A DNA stretch of 64,000 nt from Succinatimonas sp. UBA7265 (GCA_002473165.1 DKSD01000094.1:75515-139514), one strand, 5' to 3'; counted from the first letter of the stretch, positions 51,840-61,046 are shown. Notes: generated by a model from the sequence alone, not told the origin. Numbers and translations are program-made.

Positions 51840-52437
51840 ACAGGGTGAGCAGGTAATCGACGACCTTGTTTAACTGCTCCTCGGTCTCCAGCTTGTCCAT
51901 GTTGACGCGGTACTTGCCGTTGACAAAGATCTCCGGAACCGCCTCGATGTTGAATTTTTGCAGGTTGCGATCCCAGGCGGTGATCATGCCTTTGACGACA
52001 AAAGAGGTCGCGTCGCGCCGGGCTTTGTCGCGCGGCACGCCGACGCTCTCTAAGAGATCGTAGAAATAATCGCTGCTGCGCGGCTCGTCATTCTTCACAT
52101 GGATGCGCTCAAAGAGCTCATCGGAAAAGGCATCTTCCACGCCTGAGACTTTGGCCACAGCGTAGGCGCTCTCCGAGGCCGGGCCCATGTCGCCGCCCAG
52201 CACGTTCACCGGGTTCATCTCGAATTTGGCGCGCGATCCCACATGATCGCGCAGCGCCTTGAAAGGCTTTTGCATCTGGAAGCAGTGCCCGCAGAAATAC
52301 GAGAAGAACTCGCGCACCTCTGGCTCAGCGGTTTTAGGCTGATCGAGCACGGTGTAGTCTGTGCCTTCCTCATAGGCAAAAGCCGCCGAACAGACAAACA
52401 GCGCGCACGCGGCGGCGGCAAAAATTTTCTTAAACAT
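51838..52437 (-). CDS. dsbA: Periplasmic thiol:disulphide oxidoreductase DsbA, CGHC type
   Basis: DsbA introduces disulphides into secreted proteins. The start at 52437 (GAGGATAAAC upstream) begins a signal peptide MFKKIFAAAACALFVCSAAFA; the mature part is thioredoxin-fold with a helical insert. The active site is FFSYFCGHCFQM, that is Cys-Gly-His-Cys rather than the CPHC of most DsbA. The cis-Pro loop EAVPEIFVNGKYRV is present. About 199 residues. It is 11 bases after the synthase-like gene, so it is co-transcribed. LptD and PhoA are plausible clients. Confidence 0.93.
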   Translation of the reverse strand: MFKKIFAAAACALFVCSAAFAYEEGTDYTVLDQPKTAEPEVREFFSYFCGHCFQMQKPFKALRDHVGSRAKFEMNPVNVLGGDMGPASESAYAVAKVSGVEDAFSDELFERIHVKNDEPRSSDYFYDLLESVGVPRDKARRDATSFVVKGMITAWDRNLQKFNIEAVPEIFVNGKYRVNMDKLETEEQLNKVVDYLLTL

Positions 52438-52448
52438 GTTTATCCTCA

Positions 52449-53480
52449 TCAATACCGGTTGAATTCTTTTAGATCCTGATCCCAAACGGAAACCTGCGCC
52501 CTGAGCGCCAAAGCGTCAACAGTTTTTTTCCGAAGCCTCCGCGTCAGGCAGCGCCACAAAAGCGCGGAGGACAGGTTAAACCTGGCAGCCCCCGAGCACA
52601 GGCGGTACAGCCTTTTTACCTGGGCGCGCGTGATCTTAAGCGCCGAGGCGTCACCTTCCGGATCCTTGCAGATGATCTTAAGCGTCGCCGCGGCCATGCA
52701 GACATTCATCAGGCAAAAACGGCGGATCCCGAGGCTGCGGCGCGGCAGGCCCCGCGTAAACTCCATGGCGTTCTCAAGATGTCCCAAAGTCACGGCCGCG
52801 GCGTCGCGGACAGTGTCCGGATCCGCGCTGTCGCCTGGCAGATAGGAGGCGCCGCGCCTGAGATCCTGGCTGCGATCCTTTAAGATGTTTGTAAGCTGCA
52901 GCCCTTCGCCGAAGCTCACCGAAAGCGCGGCGAGTTTTTCAGCGTCTATGCCAGGATCAGACTGCGCGAACAGCGCAGCCAGCAGTTCGCCGACCACGCC
53001 CGCCACAAAATAACAATAGCGGTCAAGATCGGCAAAACAGGCGATCTTCACGCCGTTTAAGCTCTCTGCCATGCCGCGGCTTAGGATGGCGACGCCGCGC
53101 GAGATCGCTTTGAGCGTCTCAGGGGGAAAACCGCGGGTGCGCGAGAGCGCCTTTTCCATGTCGCACACGAGGGAGTACTCGGATGCGACTGCGCCTTCCT
53201 TTAAAAACGCGCGGGCGCGGGAGCTCAGATCTTCAAGGCTTTTGCCTTCAGGAAAGCCCTGCGCGGCCAAAGCGCCAAAATCCCGAAGCCAGGCCTGTTT
53301 TACCGGCACAGCGGCTTTAGGATCATCCTCGACGGTGTCGGCGATGCGGCAAAGCAGGTAGGCGTTGGCGACATAATCTGCAAGCGGCTGTGGCAGCAGC
53401 GGAATGGTCAGCGCGAACGTGCGCGACACCTTTTGCAGGTGCCTGTTCTGCTCACTGATGCTCATAGCCTGTTCGTGCAT
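52449..53480 (-). CDS. Squalene/phytoene synthase-family protein
   Basis: Trans-isoprenyl diphosphate synthase (head-to-head) fold, 343 residues. The first aspartate-rich motif is DTVEDD (residues about 48-53), the second is QLTNILKDRSQDLRRG followed by YLP, with Gln replacing the usual Glu. SRTFALTI near the N-terminus and the family ending are typical; a C-terminal membrane helix is not evident. No hopene cyclase, hpnC/E or carotenoid genes are in the window, so the product (squalene, presqualene or other) is unknown. GAGGGG lies five bases before the ATG. Confidence 0.82.
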   Translation of the reverse strand: MHEQAMSISEQNRHLQKVSRTFALTIPLLPQPLADYVANAYLLCRIADTVEDDPKAAVPVKQAWLRDFGALAAQGFPEGKSLEDLSSRARAFLKEGAVASEYSLVCDMEKALSRTRGFPPETLKAISRGVAILSRGMAESLNGVKIACFADLDRYCYFVAGVVGELLAALFAQSDPGIDAEKLAALSVSFGEGLQLTNILKDRSQDLRRGASYLPGDSADPDTVRDAAAVTLGHLENAMEFTRGLPRRSLGIRRFCLMNVCMAAATLKIICKDPEGDASALKITRAQVKRLYRLCSGAARFNLSSALLWRCLTRRLRKKTVDALALRAQVSVWDQDLKEFNRY

Positions 53481-53572
53481 GCCGTCCCCTCTTTGCGCAA
53501 CATTCTAACAAAAGCGGCCAGGCAAAAGCGGCGATCAAAGCGCACGGTTTCCCAAGACGCTTTCAGATACAA

Positions 53573-53602
53573 TTCCTGAGGGCGGAAAAACGCCTTCAGG
53601 GA
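53573..53602 (+). other. Stem-loop in yciA leader
   Basis: CCTGAGGGCG and CGCCTTCAGG pair (10 bp, one G-T) around GAAAAA, 45 bases before yciA. It is too far from a T run to be a terminator; it may affect translation or mRNA stability. Confidence 0.4.
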
Positions 53603-53647
53603 AATTCCCAAGGCGCACTGCCGCTGCGGCATCACGGAGATTTTTAC

Positions 53648-54130
53648 ATGAGTTCAGACAGCCCCGCTTCACCGGACAGCATCAGGCCCTCAGGCAGCCT
53701 GCTGCTGCGCACCATGGCCATGCCCGGGGACACGAACCCCGCAGGTGACATCTTCGGGGGCTGGATCCTCTCGCAGATGGATATCGCGGGCTCGCTTTTG
53801 GCCAGGGAAATTGCCGGCGGGCGCGTGGTGACGGTCGCCGTGGACAGCATGAAGTTCATGAAACCGGTGAAAGTGGGCGACATCGTCTGCTGCTACGGCA
53901 GCTGCCAGAAGATCGGGCACACGTCGCTTACCATAGAGCTCGAACTGTGGGTCAAGAAGATCAGGGACGGCGAACGCCCCGAGCGCTTTCTCGTAACCCG
54001 CGGCCATTACACCTACGTCAAGGTAAATCAGGAAGGCCGCCCCGCGCCGCTGCCTGAGAGCGCCGGGGCAAGGGCCGCCGCAGGCTCGGACGCCGCGGCG
54101 GCGGGGCTGGGAATTTCCGCAGGCTGCTGA
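53648..54130 (+). CDS. yciA: Acyl-CoA thioesterase YciA-like
   Basis: Hotdog-fold hydrolase of acyl-CoAs. The signature LLLRTMAMPGDTNPAGDIFGG-WILSQMDIAG contains the catalytic Asp region; VVTVAVDSMKFMKPVKVGDIVCCYG is also conserved. 160 residues; the core ends near residue 137 and an Ala/Gly-rich tail of about 25 residues is added compared with E. coli (132). Convergent with acrR after 15 bases. Confidence 0.93.
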   Translation: MSSDSPASPDSIRPSGSLLLRTMAMPGDTNPAGDIFGGWILSQMDIAGSLLAREIAGGRVVTVAVDSMKFMKPVKVGDIVCCYGSCQKIGHTSLTIELELWVKKIRDGERPERFLVTRGHYTYVKVNQEGRPAPLPESAGARAAAGSDAAAAGLGISAGC

Positions 54131-54145
54131 AGTCCGGGTGCAGCG

Positions 54146-54772
54146 TTAAACCGATTTTCCTGCCAAATCAGCGATCACTCGGTCCACTAGAACTTTGTAA
54201 TGCCGGATCACCGCAGATTCATTGCCCATCCTCACCACATCGATAAAACCGCAGAGGAACATGGTGATGCAGTCGATGTGCATTTCCAGATCGGCGTCTT
54301 TGGGCAGCTGTCCTTTGGCGCGGGCATTGACCAGGGCGTTGCCCAGTTCGGCGCGCTTGGCGGCGATCACTTCGCCGATTTTTTCCTGATCGCCCTTTTT
54401 CCCGGACATTCCGGTCCTGACTCGATCAAACACCCCGAACACGGTCGAGCAGTAAAAGCGGATGCTCTCCTCGTCGCCGCACATCAAGAGCCATTCGCGG
54501 ATCCTGCCTAAAGGATCAGGCTCTGCTGGATCGGCGGCCCGGATCATTTTCTCCGAAAGCTGTTCGGCATGGTTGATGTCCTCGCACAGTTCCAAAAGCA
54601 GCTGAGCCTTGTCCTCAAAATGCCAGTAAACGGCGCCGCGGGTGACGCCGGCGTATTTGGCGATATCCGAAAGGCTGGTGCGTTCAAAGCCGCGCCGCGA
54701 AAACAGGCGGTAGGCCGAATCCAAAATGGCTTTGCGGGTCTGCTGGGATTCTTCGTGCGTTTTCCTGCTCAT
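54146..54772 (-). CDS. acrR: AcrR-like TetR-family repressor
   Basis: 208-residue TetR regulator. The N-terminal HTH reads RKAILDSAYRLFSRRGFERTSLSDIAKYAGVTRGAVYWHFEDKAQLL, close to AcrR/TtgR. The helical C-terminal half would bind efflux substrates. Divergent from acrAB with an operator-like palindrome between them (54828-54849), the usual autoregulated arrangement. Confidence 0.9.
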   Translation of the reverse strand: MSRKTHEESQQTRKAILDSAYRLFSRRGFERTSLSDIAKYAGVTRGAVYWHFEDKAQLLLELCEDINHAEQLSEKMIRAADPAEPDPLGRIREWLLMCGDEESIRFYCSTVFGVFDRVRTGMSGKKGDQEKIGEVIAAKRAELGNALVNARAKGQLPKDADLEMHIDCITMFLCGFIDVVRMGNESAVIRHYKVLVDRVIADLAGKSV

Positions 54773-55074
54773 AATGCCGGCTGGTTTTGTGATCTGTATT
54801 TAATTTTTGTTTGGTGTATGATATCACAAACGTACATGAATGTATGTTTAATCCAACAGGCGGTACACACGAAAAATCAGAGCATAAGCAGACATTCTTT
54901 CTCATTTTGTCTGTGTCAGGCAAAATAGAAAAACATTAAAATATGCAGACTTAACTTTTATCTGCAAATATAAGGTCATGCCGGCACAGGCGCGGTTTTC
55001 CGCGCTAAGCAAAATATAAGCCGGCAAGAGTTTAATCAGAGTGATCTTCTTGGATTTGATCAAGGAATTCGACC
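54773..55074. promoter_or_regulatory. acrR / acrAB divergent control region
   Basis: 302 bases, AT-rich. Apart from the AcrR-like operator it contains TATAAG at 54969-54974 with a poor -35 (CAGACT, 17 bases upstream) that could drive acrA. No credible ORF. Confidence 0.5.
54828..54849. promoter_or_regulatory. AcrR-type operator
   Basis: AAACGTACAT, two bases (GA), then ATGTATGTTT: 10-bp arms with one mismatch. It strongly resembles the E. coli AcrR site with its TACAT / ATGTA halves and lies 56 bases before acrR. Confidence 0.75.
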
Positions 55075-56259
55075 ATGCGCAAAAACCTTAAAATTGCGTC
55101 ACTTTTACCTTGCGTTGCGCTTTTGGCGCTCGCTCTTGCCGGGTGTGAAAAGCAGGCTGAGCAGCAGATGCAGGCTCTGCCCGTTGACGTCTTCACCGTC
55201 ACCACCATGGATGTTCCGGTGGTCTCGCACCTGACCGGGCGCGCCAACCCCACCCGCATGGCTGAAGTCAGGCCGCAGGTGTCGGGCGTGATCCAAAGGC
55301 GCCTCTTTACGGAAGGCTCCACGGTAAAACAGGGCGATCAGCTCTACCAGATCGATCCTGCCTTATACGAGGCTCAGGTTGCCTCAGCCCAGGCGGCGCT
55401 CTCCAGCGCCAAGGCCACGCTGCACAGCTCACAGCTCAAAGCCGAGCGTTACGCCAACCTTTTGGAGAAGAAGGCCGTGTCCAAGCAGGACTACGACGAC
55501 GCCCAGGCAACCTACCTTGCTAACAAAGCCGCGGTGGAATCAGCCCAGGCTGCGTTGCAGACTGCGCAGATCAACCTCGCTTACACCAAGGTTTACGCCC
55601 CGATCTCCGGCACGATCAACCGCTCAAACGTCACTGAAGGCGCGCTGGTTTCGGCCCAGCAGGCCACGGCGCTGACCACGATCACCCAGTTAGACCCCAT
55701 GTACGTCGATCTCGGGCAGACCGTCGAGGACAACCTGGCTTTAAAGCGCGCCCTGCACAACGGCAAGCTTAAGACCGGCGCCGACGGCAAACCTGCCGTC
55801 GACATCTATTTTTCAAACGGCGACAAATACCCTGAGCAGGGCGAGCTCGAGTTCGCCGAGGTCTCAGTCGATCAGTCAACCGGCATGGTGAACCTGCGCG
55901 CCCAGGTCCCCAACCCCCACAACGTGCTGCTTCCCGGCATGTTCCTGCGCGCCGACATCAACGAAGGCGTGACTCCTGACGCCCCGGTCATGCTGGCCTC
56001 GGGCGTGCAGCGCGAGGCCACCGGCGCCTCCTACGCGCTCATCGTCAATGACAAGGGAGTCGTGGAGCGCAAAGACATCGCGATCGGCCCGCAGTACGAA
56101 AAGTATTACGTGGTTTTGAACGGCCTTAAGAAAGGCGACAAAGTCATAGTCAGCAACGTGCAGAAGATCCGCGAAGGCATGCCGGTGCAGCCTGTGGAAT
56201 ACAAAGAGCAGAAGACCGTGGAGCTGATCCCCGTCACCGACGAAGACAAGAAGGAATAA
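55075..56259 (+). CDS. acrA: RND efflux periplasmic adaptor lipoprotein AcrA
   Basis: Membrane-fusion protein linking AcrB to an outer-membrane channel. Lipobox LAGC at about residue 24 marks a lipoprotein. Split lipoyl domain (RPQVSGVIQRRLFTEGSTVKQGDQLY ... LAYTKVYAPISGTI), coiled-coil hairpin at about residues 100-165, then beta-barrel and membrane-proximal domains. 394 residues. AAGGA precedes the ATG. The acrB start is 13 bases after the stop. Confidence 0.95.
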   Translation: MRKNLKIASLLPCVALLALALAGCEKQAEQQMQALPVDVFTVTTMDVPVVSHLTGRANPTRMAEVRPQVSGVIQRRLFTEGSTVKQGDQLYQIDPALYEAQVASAQAALSSAKATLHSSQLKAERYANLLEKKAVSKQDYDDAQATYLANKAAVESAQAALQTAQINLAYTKVYAPISGTINRSNVTEGALVSAQQATALTTITQLDPMYVDLGQTVEDNLALKRALHNGKLKTGADGKPAVDIYFSNGDKYPEQGELEFAEVSVDQSTGMVNLRAQVPNPHNVLLPGMFLRADINEGVTPDAPVMLASGVQREATGASYALIVNDKGVVERKDIAIGPQYEKYYVVLNGLKKGDKVIVSNVQKIREGMPVQPVEYKEQKTVELIPVTDEDKKE

Positions 56260-56272
56260 GCTGAGGTAAGCC

Positions 56273-59200
56273 ATGGCACGTTTCTTCATCAACAGGCCCA
56301 TTTTCGCGTGGGTTATCGCCATCATGATCATGCTCGCGGGCGTCATGTCCGTGCGCACGCTGGCTGTTTCGCAGTACCCGACCATCGCGCCGCCTTCAGT
56401 GTCGATCTGGTCGAACTACCCGGGCGCCGACGCCTCCACGGTGGAGCGCTCCGTGACGCAGATCATCGAGCAGAACATGACCGGCCTCGACGGCTTCATG
56501 TACATGTCGGCCACCTCCGACTCCTACGGCAACTCCGACATCACCATCACGTTTGAGCCGGGCACTAACGCGGACATCGCTCAGGTGCAGGTGCAAAACA
56601 AGATGCAGCAGACGCAGTCGCAGCTGCCGACCTCGGTGCAGCAGAACGGCGTTGATGTGTCCAAGTCCACGGACTCGTTCCTGATGGTCGTGGGCGCCTA
56701 CTCCAACGACAACGTCCACAAGAACGTCGACCTCTCCGATTATTTCGAGGCCAACGTCAAGGAGCCGCTCTCGCGTGTTTCCGGCGTGGGCTCGGTGTTC
56801 GTGTTCGGCGCCCAGTACGCCATGCGCGTGTGGCTTGATCCTAACAAGCTCAACAACTTCAAGATCACCCCTGGCCAGGTAAACGCGGCGATCCTGGCGC
56901 AAAACGCCCAGGTGACCTACGGCTCCTTAGGCGGCACCCCGGCCATGCCCGGGCAGATGTACTCCTACACCATCACCGGCCAGAAGCACCTGGAAAACGT
57001 CACCCAGTTTGAGAACATCCTGCTGCGCGTCAAAGAGGACGGCACGAAGGTCTACCTCAAGGATGTGGCGCGTATCGAGCTCGGCGCGGAGAGCTACAAC
57101 TACGACGGCCGCTACAACGGCCACTACGCCTCAGGCATCGCCATCCGCCTGTCCTCAGGCGCCAACGCTTTGGACACTGCCAACCGCGTCAAGGCGCTCA
57201 TGGACACGCTCGAGCCTTACTTCCCTGAATGGATGACCCTGATTTATCCGTATGACACCACGGACTTCATCAAGGTCTCCATCAACGAAGTCATGCACAC
57301 CCTGATCGAGGCCATCATCCTCGTGGTGCTGATCATGTACCTGTTCATGCAGAACTTCCGCGCCACGCTGATCCCGTCGATCACCGTGCCGGTCGTGCTG
57401 CTGGGAACATTCGCCGTGATCAAGACAGCAGGCTTCTCCATCAACACGCTGACGATGTTCGGCATGGTGCTGGCCATCGGCCTGCTCGTTGATGACGCCA
57501 TCGTTGTTGTGGAAAACGTTGAACGCATTTTGCACGAAGAGCCCAACCTCACGCCTAAACAGGCGACCATGAAATCCATGGACGAAATCACGGGAGCCCT
57601 CATCGGCATCGCGCTGGTGCTCTCGGCCGTGTTCGTGCCTATGGCTTTCTTTGGCGGTTCAACCGGCGTGATTTACCAGCAGTTCTCCATCACCATAGTC
57701 TCGGCCATGGTGCTCTCGGTGATGATCGCCATCATCCTGACTCCGGCGCTGTGCGCGACCATCCTCAAGACGCCGCAGCAGCTTAAAGAAAAGCCGAAAA
57801 ACCGCATCGCGCGCATGCTTGAAGGCAACTTCAATCTGCTGTGGACTCCGGTCACCAAGCTTTTAGGCCTGTGGAACCGTTTCTACACGGCAATGTACAA
57901 CCATTACCTCAAAAAAGCGGGGGATGTCGTCAGGCATGTGCCGCGCTACATGTGCTACTACGCCGCCATCTGCGTGCTTTTGGGCTTAGGCTTCGTGCGC
58001 ATCCCGACGGCCTTCCTGCCCACTGAGGATCAGGGCGTTTTGATGTCGATGGTTAACCTGCCTGCAGGCGCGACCATCGAGCAGACCCAGACGGCCATCG
58101 ACAAGGCCTACAACTACTTCATGGCCAATGAAAAGGAAAATGTGAAAGCCATTCAGTCAGTGACGGGCTTCTCGTTTGCCGGCATGGGCCAGAACAATGG
58201 CATGGCCTTCATCCAGATGAAAGACTGGTCGGAGCGCAAACGCGCCGATCAGCATGTGGACGCGATCGCCGCGCGCGCCATTGGCCCTCTGATGGGGATC
58301 CGCGAAGGCCTGGTGTACGCGTTCAACATTCCGGCCATCCCGGAACTGGGCACGGCCTCAGGCTTTGACATGTACCTGCAGGACAACGGAAGCCAGGGGC
58401 ATGAGAAACTGCTTAAGGTCAGAGACAACCTCATCTTTGAGGCCTCAAAATCCCCGCTCCTCGTGCAGGTGCGCGCCAACGGCCAGTCAGACACCCCGGA
58501 GCTCAAGCTCGATATCGACTATGAAAAAGCCATGGCGCTGGGGCTTTCGGTCTCCGACATCAACTCCACGCTCTCCGTGGCCTGGGGCTCTGCCTACGTC
58601 GACAACTTCATGGATCGCAACCGCATCAAGAAGATCTTCGTCCAGGCCGATGCTCCTTACCGCATGAACGAGGGCGATCTCAACAAGTGGTACGTGAAAA
58701 ACGATCAGGGCGAGATGGTGCCGTTCTCGGCCTTCGCGCACACTGAATGGACTTACGGCTCTCCGCGCCTTGAACGCTACAACGGCGTTTCCGCCGTCAA
58801 CATCCAGGGCGCTCCGGCGCCGGGCATCTCCACCGGCGAGGCCATGGATGAGATGCAGCGCATCGCCGACAAGGTGCTGCCGCCGGGCTACGGCATTGCC
58901 TGGACCGGCATTTCCTTCCAGGAAAAACTCTCCGGAGCCCAGGCTCCGCTGCTTTATGCGGTGTCCCTGCTCATCGTCTTCCTCTCGCTGGCAGCGCTCT
59001 ATGAGAGCTGGTCGATCCCGTTTGCTGTGATCCTGGTCGTGCCGCTGGGCATCATCGGCGCTGTGGGCGCGACGCTGCTCACGAACTGGATGCCGGTGGC
59101 CACGAAACTCACGAACGACGTGTACTTCCAGGTCGGCCTGCTCACCACCGTGGGCCTGGCCTCGAAGAACGCCATTCTGATCGTGGAATTTGCCAAGAGC

Positions 59201-59542
59201 CTGTATGACGAAGGCCAGCGCCTGACCGAAGCCGTGGTCAACGCGGCGCGCATCCGCTTCCGCCCGATCCTCATGACGTCCATGGCCTTCATCCTGGGCG
59301 TGATGCCGCTGGCGCTGTCATCAGGCGCCGGCGCCGCAGGCCGCAATGAGATCGGCATCGGCGTGGTCGGCGGCATGCTTACCGCCACCGTGTTCGCCAT
59401 TTTCTTCGTGCCGGTGTTCTTCGTGTTCGTGATGCGCTACTTCACCAAGTATGTGTCGCCTGAGGACAAGGCAAAACTCGCGGCCAGAACTCAGGAGCGC
59501 CTGAAAAAAGATATGGAAGAGATCACGAAAAACGACTTGTGA
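56273..59542 (+). CDS. acrB: RND multidrug efflux pump AcrB
   Basis: Proton-driven trimeric inner-membrane exporter; 1,089 residues, 12 membrane helices and two large periplasmic loops. N-terminus MARFFINRPIFAWVIAI; proton-relay aspartates in GLLVDDAIVVVENVER; FLPTEDQGVL; GLASKNAILIVEFAK near helix 10. HAE-1 family. A TolC-type partner is not in the window. About 40 residues longer than E. coli AcrB (1,049). Confidence 0.97.
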   Translation: MARFFINRPIFAWVIAIMIMLAGVMSVRTLAVSQYPTIAPPSVSIWSNYPGADASTVERSVTQIIEQNMTGLDGFMYMSATSDSYGNSDITITFEPGTNADIAQVQVQNKMQQTQSQLPTSVQQNGVDVSKSTDSFLMVVGAYSNDNVHKNVDLSDYFEANVKEPLSRVSGVGSVFVFGAQYAMRVWLDPNKLNNFKITPGQVNAAILAQNAQVTYGSLGGTPAMPGQMYSYTITGQKHLENVTQFENILLRVKEDGTKVYLKDVARIELGAESYNYDGRYNGHYASGIAIRLSSGANALDTANRVKALMDTLEPYFPEWMTLIYPYDTTDFIKVSINEVMHTLIEAIILVVLIMYLFMQNFRATLIPSITVPVVLLGTFAVIKTAGFSINTLTMFGMVLAIGLLVDDAIVVVENVERILHEEPNLTPKQATMKSMDEITGALIGIALVLSAVFVPMAFFGGSTGVIYQQFSITIVSAMVLSVMIAIILTPALCATILKTPQQLKEKPKNRIARMLEGNFNLLWTPVTKLLGLWNRFYTAMYNHYLKKAGDVVRHVPRYMCYYAAICVLLGLGFVRIPTAFLPTEDQGVLMSMVNLPAGATIEQTQTAIDKAYNYFMANEKENVKAIQSVTGFSFAGMGQNNGMAFIQMKDWSERKRADQHVDAIAARAIGPLMGIREGLVYAFNIPAIPELGTASGFDMYLQDNGSQGHEKLLKVRDNLIFEASKSPLLVQVRANGQSDTPELKLDIDYEKAMALGLSVSDINSTLSVAWGSAYVDNFMDRNRIKKIFVQADAPYRMNEGDLNKWYVKNDQGEMVPFSAFAHTEWTYGSPRLERYNGVSAVNIQGAPAPGISTGEAMDEMQRIADKVLPPGYGIAWTGISFQEKLSGAQAPLLYAVSLLIVFLSLAALYESWSIPFAVILVVPLGIIGAVGATLLTNWMPVATKLTNDVYFQVGLLTTVGLASKNAILIVEFAKSLYDEGQRLTEAVVNAARIRFRPILMTSMAFILGVMPLALSSGAGAAGRNEIGIGVVGGMLTATVFAIFFVPVFFVFVMRYFTKYVSPEDKAKLAARTQERLKKDMEEITKNDL

Positions 59543-59558
59543 TCGTTCCTGACAAAGC

Positions 59559-59591
59559 ACAGGGCAGGCCGATGGCCTGCCCTGTTTTATT
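59559..59591. terminator. Terminator after acrB
   Basis: Perfect 12-bp stem ACAGGGCAGGCC / GGCCTGCCCTGT, loop GAT, then TTTTATTTT. Convergent unit on the other side. Confidence 0.94.
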
Positions 59592-59607
59592 TTGCTTACG
59601 CGGTTCC

Positions 59608-60759
59608 TTAGCCGGCAGAGACTGCCACCAGCCTGATGTCGGAGGCCACATCATCGAGCATCGGCCCGGCGGCAAAAGGCCCGCCTGAGAGCACCTCAGT
59701 GATAAGCGAGCGATCGTCGCCGCTGCCCGAGGTGAACTCCACAGGCAGCAGGATCCCCAGATCCTGCACCCACAGCGCGTTTTTAAGATCCGCCTTGGGA
59801 ACTGCGGCGCGGGTGCGCCTTACGGCCTGCGCCACCTCAAACAGCGAACGCATGTCCTGGGCGTAATGGCGATCATCGAGCGCTTCGAGCGCCTTGCGCC
59901 GTGGCAAGGTCAACGCATAGACAAGGTGGCCTCCAAGAGGGATCGAGTTTAAGGAGATCATGTTTAAAAGCGAAGTCGAGAGCAGCGCCTCCGCCCACAG
60001 CTTTTCGAGGATCAGAATATACGAGGAGGAACTCGTGTCGAAGATTTGGTACTGGGGGCGCAGCGCCAAAGGCCCCGTGACCATGGAGCCCTTTTTTATT
60101 CCGGTAAAGTCTTCGATGATCTCCCCGGGCTCAAAATACGGCTGCACGCCGGCTACCTCATAGCCATGCGCGCGCAGATCTGAGCTGAAAGAAGAGAAAC
60201 TCACCCCGCCGCCCTGCATTTCATCGGGGGATGACAGGTTTTCCGGATCATTGCGTCCGCGCATGGCGTTTAAGGCCAAAGCCCGATCGGCGACTTTAGG
60301 CACCAGGCTGTAGCAGGGCAGCATCACGTTGAAGAGCTCACAGTAAAGCGCATCGCGAAGACTGGTCTCTGTATCCTGGGCGCGGGTGCGCATCATGGCG
60401 CTGAAGAAAGCCCATGCCGCGCGCTGCGATCCCTGAAAACGCACCTGGGTCACACGCTTTAAAGCATGCGATGAAGGCGTGATCAGCAAGTAGTACTCGG
60501 CACCGCCGACTTCAAGCGGCATCAGCGCCTCAGGCGGAAGCAGGGAGGCGTCATCCCACTTTTGCGCCAGCTCAGGTTTCACTACCAGCAGGTCAAAACG
60601 CCGATCCGCGCTGCTGTAGAGCTGCCACTGCGGCGCGTCATCGAGTTTCTCCCCGAAGATGATGCCGTCAGGCAGCGTCAGCCCCGCGGGCACGAACGAT
60701 GAATCATACTCGTCGTCATCCAAAAGAAAGCGGCTCTCATCGACAATAAAATCAGACAT
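59608..60759 (-). CDS. Uncharacterised 383-residue protein
   Basis: I do not recognise this protein. Start at 60759 (MSDFIVDESRFLLDDDEYDS) is preferred; an upstream TTG adds four residues. The N-terminus is strongly acidic. There is no signal peptide or membrane helix; the composition is that of a soluble cytoplasmic protein. Segments such as QYQIFDTSSSSYILILEKLWAE-type hydrophobic/serine stretches and LGILLPVEF suggest mixed alpha/beta folding. Codon use matches neighbours, so no sign of recent transfer. Single-gene unit between acrB and flavodoxin. Confidence 0.8.
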   Translation of the reverse strand: MSDFIVDESRFLLDDDEYDSSFVPAGLTLPDGIIFGEKLDDAPQWQLYSSADRRFDLLVVKPELAQKWDDASLLPPEALMPLEVGGAEYYLLITPSSHALKRVTQVRFQGSQRAAWAFFSAMMRTRAQDTETSLRDALYCELFNVMLPCYSLVPKVADRALALNAMRGRNDPENLSSPDEMQGGGVSFSSFSSDLRAHGYEVAGVQPYFEPGEIIEDFTGIKKGSMVTGPLALRPQYQIFDTSSSSYILILEKLWAEALLSTSLLNMISLNSIPLGGHLVYALTLPRRKALEALDDRHYAQDMRSLFEVAQAVRRTRAAVPKADLKNALWVQDLGILLPVEFTSGSGDDRSLITEVLSGGPFAAGPMLDDVASDIRLVAVSAG

Positions 60760-60826
60760 CTCAATTCCCAAAGCAAAATAATTCTGCCCACAGCATAGCG
60801 AAAAAACCGCTGAACGTTTGCTCAGG

Positions 60827-60870
60827 CCGCAGCAAAACGGGGCTTTTTCTCATTTAGCCCGGTTTTGCGG
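60827..60870. repeat. Long imperfect inverted repeat
   Basis: CCGC, a three-base bulge, AAAAC, a mismatch and GGGCT pair with AGCCC-G-GTTTTGCGG across a T-rich loop (TTTTCTCATTT). It could be a transcript end, a small RNA or a structured protein site. Confidence 0.4.
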
Positions 60871-61040
60871 AGCTGCATGCGCAGAAGTCTCAACAGGACG
60901 CTGTGTTTCATTTTTTACAACACGCTGTTATTTAGTAAATTTATGCCGTTTTTCGAAAACAGCGGAACTGAATTTGCGCAAAAATCCCGTCCTGAATGAA
61001 AAAGGTTAGCAATTAGGCGGGACGTAAAAATTCCTGTTCC

Positions 61041-61046
61041 TATAAT
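61041..61046 (+). promoter_or_regulatory. -10 element of flavodoxin promoter
   Basis: Perfect TATAAT, 110 bases upstream of the flavodoxin start, in a CCTATAATAG context. A matching -35 is not obvious, so an activator may be required. Confidence 0.5.

Noticed and set aside
54684..54928. Short ORFs overlapping the acrR start and operator on both strands
   Set aside because: They are shadows of acrR coding sequence or run through the operator; no ribosome sites.
60818..61009. 63-codon ORF in the gap before flavodoxin
   Set aside because: It lacks an ATG start with a ribosome site, spans the long inverted repeat and has a composition typical of random frame.
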